Below are positions 9,101 to 35,500 of a stretch of 64,000 nucleotides of DNA, in pieces. A model generated the notes under the pieces. It saw only the letters and a list, made by a program, of their open reading frames with translations. It did not search any database and had not been told where the DNA came from. Both the position numbers and the translations under genes were made by a program. Numbering within the stretch: position 1 is the first letter of the stretch; every line of letters begins with the position of its first letter. Origin of the DNA: Bugula neritina (lineage: Eukaryota; Bryozoa; Gymnolaemata; Cheilostomatida; Bugulidae); the NCBI GenBank assembly GCA_964035545.1, contig OZ037769.1:13605633-13669632 (forward strand), written 5' to 3'.

Positions 9101-11994
9101 GGAGTAAAACTCTACAGGAAAGTAAATAAATTTACCTGATATATGAACCGTCGTCTCAGGGTAGAGATAATCCAACATTGAGATTACGTATTTTATCTTC
9201 TATCCAGGCAGTTCAAATTTTGATTATCTTTAAATGTTGGCAACTTAATACTACATTATATATAGGAGTTGAAGTATACTTGACTTAATTTTGAAAAGTA
9301 AATAAATTTACCTGAAATATGAACCATTGTCTCAGGGTAGAGATAATCCAACATCTTGATTACGTATACCAGCTTCTTTCCAGGCAGTTCAAATTCTCCA
9401 GAACTATCTGGTTCATGTTTCTTACTGAACATGGCTTTGAATACAGGAGATGCTACTGACAGCAGCTATATATGTTAGAAAACAAATGCAATAGATTATC
9501 TAACAAGTTCATCACATCTTTGATTTATAAATGTATTTTTTGTGATAACAGCTTCTGGCATTTTTCTAAAACAAATTTCATATTTTTACTGATGTGATAA
9601 ACAAAAGTAAAAATATATTCCAACAGTCTAAAAATGAACATAATTTTTACTAAAAAAATAATTACAATTATAAAATTTAAAGCTGGAAGTATTTAAAAGC
9701 AATATATCAAATGATTCGGCTAACAACTCAACACGTTGTTGCTACTAACTGAAATAATTTGTATCTATTAAAACTTGTGTTTTGGCATGTATAAAAACAT
9801 GCTTCATTAATTGAGCAGTGTGTATTTGAAAGAGAATAAGATAACAAAGCTCTATGAGATAATTTTACAATAATGTGAGGCTTAGTTGTGATGCTTTGTG
9901 ATTTTTTGTCACCTGTATATGCACAGTTGGATAGCCTAGGCTAGGTCAAAGGAACTCTACCACCAGCTGGTGGAGTTCCTCTGGCTATGTTATTTTAAAG
10001 CTGTTATAAAATATTATACAGAATGATAGTCTAAAAGTAACCTCCAATTACCTTTCACTCATTACACTCTGAGGGCTGGTCGCAAATTTTTTTAGAAATG
10101 GAAAGTTTCAAGGGTCCTAATTAATCTGTAAAAACTCTAGACTGTTCTGTGCACTCAGTTAGCCACAAAATTGCTTAAAACTTTCAAAATGAATCAGGAG
10201 TTGTCTTCTCTTAAGCAGAGGTGTGTTCTTGGCTCACACTATTTTTATTATACCTGACCTTTATGCTTGAAGTTGCAGTTAAGGATATAAATGAAGGGAT
10301 TTATATTAAAACTCAACATGGAGCTGATCTCTTTGATGTAGCTCAGTTCAAGTCTAAGACCCGTAATACCAAACACCTATAGTCAAAGAGATGTTGTTTG
10401 CGGATGACAGTGCTTTGGTGGCACATTGCGCTGCCGATATTCAAGTGCTAATGAACTTAACTTTGCAAAAGCAGCAGCTCAGTTTAGCTTAAAATTAACA
10501 TCAATCAGACCGAATGCATGTACCAGCTAATCAAACTCATTCACCCTCCACCTGAACCTGAGGTTATCATGATATAGATGAAGCGCCAGTTGTACTTGCC
10601 TTAGACTTTACTCTAGGAAGCACTGTTTCCTGTGTTACAAAAATAGATAAAGAGCTATGAAGCAGACTAGGCAAAGCAAGTGCAGCTTATGAAAAGTTGC
10701 AGCAGGGACTCTGGAAAAACAGACATGTATGGATCAGGGTAAAGTGTAAAGTCTACAAAGCGGTGGTGCTCTCAAGCCTGCTGTATGGAGCAGAAACATG
10801 GACTATATACAGGACACAAGTGAAAAAGCTAAGTGCATTCATGATGAGGCAATTGAAATACATAATGGTAGTAAAATGGTATGAAAAAATTACAAATGAA
10901 AAAATATTAAAACGTGCCAATTTGTCAAGTATGGCTGACATCCTTATTGAAAAAAACCTGAGATGGCTAGGCAATGTGCACAAAATAGAACATAGCTGGT
11001 TCCCAAGACAATTGCTCTACTCTCAGCTGAAAAATGGCAAAAGATAGAGAGCGACCTAGACTCAGGCTTAAAGATGTTGCCAAGAGGAATAAGAAATGAA
11101 GATCTATCAACTTGAGTTCCGGCAACAGGCGGCTGACAACAGAGTTGCGTTGCTTCAACCAATTTTAAGCCGAATCCATAAAACAGTCTTTATAGTCGTA
11201 TCAAGTGACCACCTATAGTAAACTGCAATAAGCCATTTTTGAGCACTTTGTGGGAGGTTACTTCTAGACTAAGAGGCATTAAAACCAAATGTTTTGTCAA
11301 TAGTTGTTACACTGTCTATATAAGCAATAAAAGGTCTTTCACTTTAAGTAAATTATAAAGCACCAATACAGCAAATTTTACAAGTATAAATTAGAGCTAT
11401 ATATATGCCACTAAAAAGGCAAAATATAATTACACTATAAATTTTACGTTTATATTTTTTTGTTAAATTTATTTATCAGAAAATTTAATGAACAGTTGGT
11501 TTTTACTTAATGTACTATTTATAGTTTTGTTTATTTTTGTAGCCGTCAATATCAGAATAAATCTACATTTGACATCAGCTAACAATCTAAATCTCAATGA
11601 TGGTAACGTTACAATGGTAACATTATTTGTAGTACATTTTTCTTTTTTATGATACTAATTAATATGCTTAATTAGAAACTTTTATTAGTTTGTTTTTATT
11701 GCTTTAAAAATTAATTGATAATATATAATTACAAAATTGTATTTACTGTGCATAATATAATTAAAATTTTAGTGGGAATTATTCATATAAGATCAGCAAA
11801 TTTAGAATGACTATAGGAGACTTCATCCGATATCAATCTCTAATTTTGGTTGACAAACTTACTTCCTTAATCACGTGTAACTTTTCTCCTTCTACAACAA
11901 GCACTGCACTTGTCACACCTTCAACATGCTCTTGGTAGTTGTCAGTTCTGGTAGAATTTTGCGTTGCAGGCTCAAGCTGAGATTGTGAAAACAT
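6135..11994 (-). CDS. BTB/POZ domain protein, four exons, 230 residues
   Basis: Exons on the minus strand are 11863-11994, 9312-9465, 6717-6978 and 6135-6279. They total 693 bases with one terminal TAA and consistent splice phases. Residues ~24-100 form a BTB/POZ domain: SAVLVVEGEKLHVIKE, then SVASPVFKAMF, an ELPGKKL strand and LDYLYPE. These are followed by the helical DAVEVLKLADEYMLKRLKEHC and a short BACK-like region. BTB domains dimerise and often recruit CUL3 or transcriptional partners; the role here is unknown. The ATG at 11994 lies just inside an exon with a good acceptor at 12001-12002, so an upstream 5' UTR exon is likely. The last exon is the least certain because it rests on phase and an open frame, not on family similarity. 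Confidence 0.78.
7905..9095 (-). mobile_element. Decayed Ty3/Gypsy-type LTR retrotransposon gag-protease fragment
   Basis: On the minus strand, in element order: a gag-like segment (FGEEDVEQFIAEFNDVV) near 9000-9070; a zinc-knuckle-like CWGC-x4-T-x4-C near 8475-8515, with the histidine replaced by threonine; and a retropepsin motif FLVDTGFTTNFLS near 7965-8020. Stops and frameshifts separate these parts, and no reverse transcriptase or LTR is visible, so this is a broken fragment. The region is clearly more GC-rich than its surroundings. It sits in the intron between BTB exons 2 and 3, in the same orientation as the gene. The assignment rests on motif order and remembered family patterns. Confidence 0.75.
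9119..9222 (-). pseudogene. Decayed duplicate of BTB exon 2
   Basis: This block repeats the 3' two-thirds of BTB exon 2 plus its donor site (compare 9295-9399), offset by 176 bases. It carries a TAA inside the former coding frame and has lost the 5' part of the exon, so it cannot replace the real exon. It directly abuts the edge of the Gypsy-like fragment. Confidence 0.75.
9949..9980. repeat. Short inverted repeat
   Basis: AGGAACT...CCACCAG pairs with CTGGTGG AGTTCCT with a small bulge, forming a ~14-bp hairpin in a BTB intron. No function can be assigned. Confidence 0.5.
10190..11175 (+). mobile_element. Non-LTR retrotransposon (LINE) reverse-transcriptase fragment
   Basis: A degraded reverse-transcriptase C-terminal half can be read across frames. 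It includes an AMLEVA-like stretch followed by GIYIKTQHGADLFDVAQF, the catalytic-loop box LFADDSALVAHCA near 10390-10430, and an intact stretch at 10697-11047 with YKAVVLSSLLYGAETWT and LRWLGNVHKIE. These match LINE proteins of the widespread craniofacial-development-protein-2-like type. Frameshifts and stops show that it is inactive. It lies in the BTB gene's first intron, opposite to the gene. Confidence 0.85.
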
Positions 11995-12000
11995 ATCCAA

Positions 12001-14244
12001 CTGTTGAGAAAAAAGAGAAATTTTCATAAAGGGTTGGACTACACAGCTTGCAGTATGAATTAGAAATAATACAAAGCTATTTTTACCAGTGTATATGTAC
12101 AATAAGCAACTGATAATTATTATTTTATTGATTGCATACTTTTTTGCTTTTTGCATGTATTGTCTTTGCCCAAACACTAGCTAATGTATAATTGATAATC
12201 GATCTTTTCAGCTTGGTTAGAAAAATTATGTTTGCAAAACACGAGAAACTATTCATTATGCAATGAATAATAATTCTAACAAATCATCGTTCTGCCCAAC
12301 AACAAAGACCTCAGGAGATAAAAAAGAACAATTGGAGTGGTGGATGCATGCATTTTATAATAGCCTATTTATGAAGTTTCAAATATAAAACTAAAAAACT
12401 ATTTGGTAGTCAAGAGTAACTTGTACTTGCACTTATTAAAAGCTTTGTTTGATTTCAAAATAAGTAAAAACTATACAAGTTATTACAGAAAAAACATTAT
12501 AATGACCATTATCTTTTAAAAGTTCCTCAATTGTAATAGTATCTAAAATGGCACAAATTATAACAGGTTATATGTGAAAAAATATAAAATATCAAAACAA
12601 CACAATGCCTAAAGCTATTACCTGTAAAAAATAACTTAGCAACAATTACCATTGCAGACCAATTAATAACACTTATACATATTATATGCTGTGTTTTTAG
12701 TATATGTTTCATTTGTGTTGCACTGATTAATCAATGACATGCTTGCTAATATAATGCTACTAAACTAAACTTGCTTGTATATAGCGCCATATTTATCTCT
12801 TCTCCATTATGTTATTCTGCTCAACCAAATTTTGGTTATGAATCTGTTGTTATAATCCATGTTTATATGTTTTTCTTTTTATCTTTAGTTGTGATGTGTT
12901 GCCTTAATTACTTAAATTTTATATTGATAAATTAGTAATATGCAATATTATGTTAGCACACAGCCACTGTATATTTGAAAAGCCATACATATAATTTTTT
13001 TTCGGAAAACAGTAAAATATTTTCAAAACTGTGTGTTCTTTATATCACTAGTTTAAATGTATTTATCTACTTTGAACAATATAAATAAAAAATTAATTTT
13101 TTGGTCTATTTTACTCATGCTTTTGTATATTTGCATCAAATTTATTTGATTTATCGCTTAAAATTTGTTGGCTAATAGTATGCTTTATTGTTTCTCTTAT
13201 AACCGCATGATAGTTTCTTTCATAAAAAAAGTTACATATTATACAGTTCTCTATATCTCCATGACAATAAATAATAAAATATGCTACACAATTTTCAACA
13301 CCATGCAGTCAAATTATTTGCACTGAAGAAAAAATTATAAACAGGTAAATCCTATATTAAAATACTAATTTATAGATTAAAAACCAAATTGATTACACAA
13401 TTGGCAAAAATAAATTATATATGTATTTCATTATTATATAACTTTGTTATAAAACGAGTCGACATGCTTTTAGCAAAAACAGAATGTAATACAAATTGTG
13501 GTGAAAGTGCAAAGCATTCAATTTGTAAAAAAATGTTTTCTTTTTAAACATTGAGATGCATCCAATTTTAGTATGTTAGTATAATTGCAAAGTTTTAATT
13601 TTATTTGCACAACACATCTGCTATTCTTTTGAGAAGTTATCTGTTCCTGTTGATGTAGAATTCAAGCAGCTCCAACAGTGCTGTAATAGCAAAGAATATG
13701 TCACATAGTGAAACTGTTTTAGTAAAATAATTAATTTTAATACACCACAATCAAACTATAAATATACATATACCATGCTGCTTTAAAAGGAAAGATAGAT
13801 GCCAATAATTTTTACATTGATCAAATTGCAAAAGACTTGGTGCTTGTAATAATAACTTTATTATTATTGAGATACACTAATTACTTTAATGCACAATTGC
13901 TGTTTAAAATTATATGACAGCTTTAGAACTAAAAATCGACATTTTAAAGAAGAATTATAGCTGTGATCTAGTGGTTAGAGCAACTTAGTAAACTTATTTG
14001 AGTTTGAAACCCATGCACTAAAAAATTCATACCATTTGATGTTTTCACACCAGCAGGGCATTTAAACAAAATTATGATTTTATGTATTTGTTAAAAGAAA
14101 AGCTGCAGTTGCTGTTTTAGAAACAACAGACTTCCACATTTTAAATTATAGCATTCATGGATAATTTTTAAATTATCACTTAATAGACTAGCCACAGTAT
14201 TTACAGCACACAACCCATTTTTCTAGCTTTAACAAATTACGTTG
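12001..14244. other. Intergenic region between BTB and CLCA
   Basis: A/T-rich DNA with no supported exon. A tRNA-derived SINE 5' fragment lies at 13958-14065. The splice acceptor for BTB's first known exon is at 12001-12002, so an upstream untranslated exon probably lies in this stretch. The CLCA 3' end reaches in from the right. Confidence 0.5.
13958..14065 (+). mobile_element. tRNA-derived SINE, 5' fragment, diverged
   Basis: It contains an A-box-like TGATCTAGTGGTTAGAGCA and a B-box-like GAGTTTGAAACCC, spaced as in the better preserved copies at 17811 and 31531. The 3' body is missing or too diverged to follow. Confidence 0.55.
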
Positions 14245-14250
14245 TTTATT
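14245..14250 (-). terminator. Candidate poly(A) signal of the CLCA gene
   Basis: AATAAA on the minus strand, 83 bases beyond the proposed CLCA stop codon. It supports termination of the CLCA transcript here and not read-through into the BTB gene. Confidence 0.5.
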
Positions 14251-14332
14251 GAAAGTAAATAATTTTAACTGGCTTTGCTGAAGAAATACATAATACTATT
14301 ATGCAATGAGGTAGCTTTTTGACGAATAAACT

Positions 14333-30475
<16,143 letters not shown>

Positions 30476-32536
30476 TGGAAAACTGCTAAAATATAATAGG
30501 AATAAAAAAACTATATAAAGCTAGGAATATATACAGAAGTGCGGTTTCCAAACAACTACTATGGGTAAAATTATACACAAGGATTTGTGCCCATTGCTGT
30601 ATTACATAACCTGAAAAAGGTAATTATGATTATTATTTATATTAGTGCTCATGTTACTCAAATTTTCAGATTGATAAATGCAGGTTTACACTAGTAGATT
30701 ATACTCTTATATCATGGGTGTGGTGTGCACTTGTCTGTCAATATGATACACATATAAAACTCATGTAAGATAAGTCACAAATATAATATTAAATAACATA
30801 TATTATAATAATATATGTCAGCATGTATTATGTAGCAAAATGTATATATGGTATCATGCATATATTTGGTAAAATAATGCAAATATAATATATCAATGTA
30901 TAATATTTTGCAATTTATATAGCTTACTATATATAAATATATAATAAATAATGACACCATATACACCAATTATAGCTTTAAACCTGGCTACTCTCTTTTT
31001 ACTAAATACAGCTATATATAAAATAGCTATAATAACTTACCGTAAATTCACAAAACAAACTGTTGTAGACACTCAACTTGCTGCTCCAACGAGATTTGAT
31101 GCTGTAATGAAAGTGTCAAAGGCAGCGTTAATTGTTTAAGAAGGAGCAGGTTTGTTTGCTAATTTAATCTATAACTAGTTGAAACTAATTCAAATGAATT
31201 AGAATTGTTTGTATTTGTGTATTGATGGGTGTACTAATAAAACATTTACCTTGCGTGATGAATTCTTATTAAAGTTTGCACTGCTTCAAGAGACAAATAT
31301 AATACTATGAATACGCAATAACAATTATGTATATTACTTTTAGTGCAATTTTGACCTTTTGCAATGGTGTATAAATACTGCAAAAATGGCACGCATGTTA
31401 AGCACTTGAAAATCATGTAACCTAAAGTAATAATATCTGCTAATGTAAGGAGCAGCCAGTGGTCTGCAGTGGTTAACAACCATGTGTCAAAAATCATGTT
31501 TTTTTTGTTAAATCTAGCATGCATGAGTTAGGGAGCAGTCGTGGTCTAGGGGTTAGAGCGTTTGCCTAATAAATACGAAGGTCATGGGTTCCAGCCCTGA
31601 CAAAGGCCATTGGTGATGTTAGGAAGAGCATCTAGTCATAATTGCTCCTGTGCCTCATTTAAATAAGTCCTTAGCCCGCTTTAACAAAAACCCTTTCTAT
31701 TAGGGGTTTCTCACAGAGATAGTGACTATAAACTTGCGTGAGTAGCATGCATGAGTTATATATACGTAATCTATATATGCAAAATCAACTTTAAGAAAAA
31801 AATTCATTGGGTTAAGATGATAGTTATTGTATTACAACAGCTATTTAGAAATAAATAACCACTTTCTAATCGCATTATAATGTATATTATAACATAGGAA
31901 CAGTCTATTGGCTTATTCATATGTTAGTATGTAATTTTACTATGTATTCTAGGGCTGCAATAGATTAAAAGCAGGAGCATGAGTTGATCCCTGCAGGTCA
32001 TATTCATCGGTTATAATGTGTGCTTGTTAGCGTACAGGTAGATCAAACAGGTATTCTTGTTCAAATTTATTTTTAATATCTTTTCTCAACTTATTACGAC
32101 ACGACACGTTGTTTCACAAAACATACTATAATGTCAGCTTTTATTTCTTAAAAATAATTTCTTTTACATATTAAGTTGCATTCAATCTGCATAGAATAAA
32201 GTAAAATGTTGAATTGATTTATTCTCATTGGACAAAAACTTACAAATATCGCGATTGCTGAGTTTACTATATAAATCTAGATAAAAGCTATTAACATTGA
32301 AACTTAGCCAAATAATATAGAAAATAAAACTTTCTGAAGGGTAAACTCAATAATTTTTTCTTATACAAGAAAACAAGTGAAAAGTAATAATATTTATGCG
32401 CATAAAAATTAGAGAAAATCACAAAAAATCATATACACGTATAACAGAAAAATAGAGAGATAAATTAAAGGCTTGTTGTAAAATAAGTAAACAACTTATG
32501 GTGAAAATAGTCCAACTCTTTTTAGGCCCAAATCCT
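30476..32536. other. Intergenic region: CLCA upstream and FAM221A downstream DNA
   Basis: It contains the presumed CLCA promoter (right of 30475, no clear TATA recognised), A/T-rich filler and a full-length SINE at 31531-31742. Short ORFs at 30775-31139 and 31246-31524 show no coding features. Confidence 0.5.
31515..31758 (+). mobile_element. Young tRNA-derived SINE with 16-bp target-site duplications
   Basis: The SINE body at 31531-31742 has A box GTGGTCTAGGGGTTAGAGCG and B box GGGTTCCAGCC and matches the other family members end to end. It is flanked by identical 16-bp repeats TAGCATGCATGAGTTA (31515-31530 and 31743-31758), the signature of LINE-mediated retrotransposition. The perfect duplication suggests a recent insertion. 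Confidence 0.93.
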
Positions 32537-35500
32537 TCACTTAGCCCCACCTTTGGACATACTTGCCCCACGACCCTTAGAAGAACTTGAGCTAGATCCT
32601 CTTCCTGAGGCTACACCTCTTTTAGCAGCTCTCTCTGACCGTTGCTGTAAAGCAAATAAATGAGCAGACTAAAAAATTGCAACAGCAATGACATTTCTTG
32701 CTTTAGATTTTGTATTTTTTAGAAGCCAGTGACAACTAATTTGTTTAATACATTATAGTAAAGATCTGTAAACTGGAAAGTTATAACATAAAACGCAAGT
32801 AGTTTTAGTAACAAGCATATTATTTCATGGAGGGTTCACCCCTGTCCTTCTAATGGAGGGCAGCTGCCTCACCTACTGAGTATGTACTACGTTCAAGTAA
32901 AATTCCCCAACATGAGCAAGCTACACTTCTTGAGAGAACACAAGCTGGCGTAGCCTGAGTGCATCACACAATTTTGTGGTGGTCTAACTAGTGAGTCCCA
33001 ACTTAATAGTCTACATGCGTGGTGGTGTGTAAAGCAACGTACTTTAAATTCAAAATAATCTAAATATTTAAGATACATGCAAATTGAGTACACCAAAATA
33101 TTACGGAATACAGCGTATGCACAGTATATTCCGGATTTTAAATACTAAATTCTCACCTCACCATATGCTTGATCTAGGGAGAACCTCAATTTATCACAGT
33201 ACCAGTCATTTTTAAATAACAGTACATAATTAATTTTAGCTTGCAGCAATTGTACTTCCCAAATCGAAGCCCATATATGCAATTTTTCATATATTTAACA
33301 GCCAATTATATTCAAGTAAATCTGTTCTCCCCATAAAATACAATATTTATTTTCTCTATAGAATTTTTTATTTAACAATTTGCAAGTGACTCATGCCGAA
33401 GCATACAAACCCTTTGCTGGTAGCGTCTCTCGAAATACTCCATGTCAGTTTCACCGGGTCTTCTCATGGCGGCCATTTGCTCGGCCAGGTCTGCTTCATA
33501 CTCTGGTGTACCTGCATTTATTATAACATACTCTCCAGTTTCATACACAGGTTCATTTTGTGATATCCATATACTACTATGATGCTTACAGAATTTGACT
33601 ATATTATTATGACAAATATCTTATATTATTATCATTACTGTTACTATACCACTACGCTTTACATATTATTATTATGAGATAACATACTCTGAGAGTTTTC
33701 AACACTATTACATAATATGATTTTACATATTACCTATATTACTATATTACAGTAATATTATATTTATACTACGACGCTATATTACTATATTATTATATTG
33801 TTACGAATTACATAGTATTATAATGAGATATTATACTCCGAGAGTTCTCGAAGTTATCAACTAGCCTACACTGCAGCATGACCAATTGATGACATCATAC
33901 AAAGTATCATGATGCATCATAAAAGAACTCAACTAACGCAAGTTTATAGTCGCTATCCCGGTGAGAAACCTCTGATGGAAGAGTTGTTTGGTAGGTTAGG
34001 CTAGGGACTTATTCAGATGGGGCACAGGAGAAATTATGACTATAGATGCTCTTTCTAACATCACTAATGGTTTTGTCGAGAATCGAACCCATGACCTCGT
34101 GTTTACTAGGTAAATGCTCTAACCCCTAGACCACGGCTGCTCCCTAACATGATACATCATATTTAGATTATATCATACTCCAGTCAACTATTAGTATCCG
34201 TGACTTAATCACACTCTATTGGATGTCTCACCCAACTCAGCCTCCTTGTATTCACCAATGAGGTCTTCAAGAGTGTTTTTACCTTGTTCTAGAGCTCTGT
34301 AAGCATTCATAGCCGGCAGGTTTGCTCTCAGGAACGGATGGTCACTGGCCGATACAGGTTGGTTCAGAAATTCTGCGGAGGGAGCACCTACAGTATATAT
34401 AACAGTACTAATAATTTGTGACTACTTGTAAGTAGTACACTCACAGTATAATATTCACTAGTGACTTGTAACTATAGTTGCAAATAGTACACTCATAGTA
34501 CTTTCACTAGTGACTTGTGACTGCTTGCATATTATACACTCACAGTATTTTTACTAGTGAGTCACTATTTTTAGATGGTAATCCTACAGTAAAGTACAAT
34601 TACTAATACTGTACAGTGAATTCTTGTAATTTTCTAGCTCACTATAATATTATAAAGATGAAGAAACTAAATTAATATTTAAAATTGTCTCGACAACTAG
34701 TAAAATTCTACAACGTTTACAGTGACTTCAATAACTAATAAATTTAAACCTCAATAAAAATACATTTACTTTTAAAGCATATTATATGTTATATTATACA
34801 CATGACATAATATTATGAATATCATATTACCTCATTTGTATCGCATTATATAAAGGCATACATACTCCTAATATAACAAAAGAAATAGCAATTAAAAATG
34901 AAGATTAAAGTGCTGAACAAAATTATGTTACATCACTAACAAGTTTCAATTAAAACTGATAACATTGCAGATGGCATATGCTACAATTTATTAATCCTAA
35001 ATATCTAGAGTTATACCTATGCCACTGGGATCTAGCCGCTGATAACCTTCTGCTAAAGACGAGAACCCAGTAAGACCCCCCATAGCTTGATATTGCACAT
35101 CATGTCCCACGGGCTTTCCTTTGGCTGACCGTTCCTCTTTGGTCTCAACTAAAGTTTCATGCTCGTAGACATACTTGGTACAAGCACAGGTGAATGAACT
35201 TCTGAACCCGGTGCATTTACATCCAGCTAAAACAAATATTATAGAAGACTGTAAAAATAATTAAATTGTGTTGCAGCAAAGAATGCTTAAAGGTGAACTG
35301 TATGTTGAGAAGATAGCTAGGGTAACAATTTGTTGATTTGTGTATAAGTACTGAAAGATTTCACAAAAACACTGGTTTACGATGTCGAAAAAAACGCATG
35401 AGTCATGAATGATGAATGTTTTGTGACAGTGTTGTCACAACTGTCTACACCAGTCTGAAAACTGGAAATGTGAAAAAGAGTCATAATCTGGCAAACTCAA

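Noticed and set aside
30951-31524. Short ORFs upstream of CLCA as an extra gene
   Set aside because: No start context, splice continuity or recognisable domain; the sequence is A/T-rich filler.
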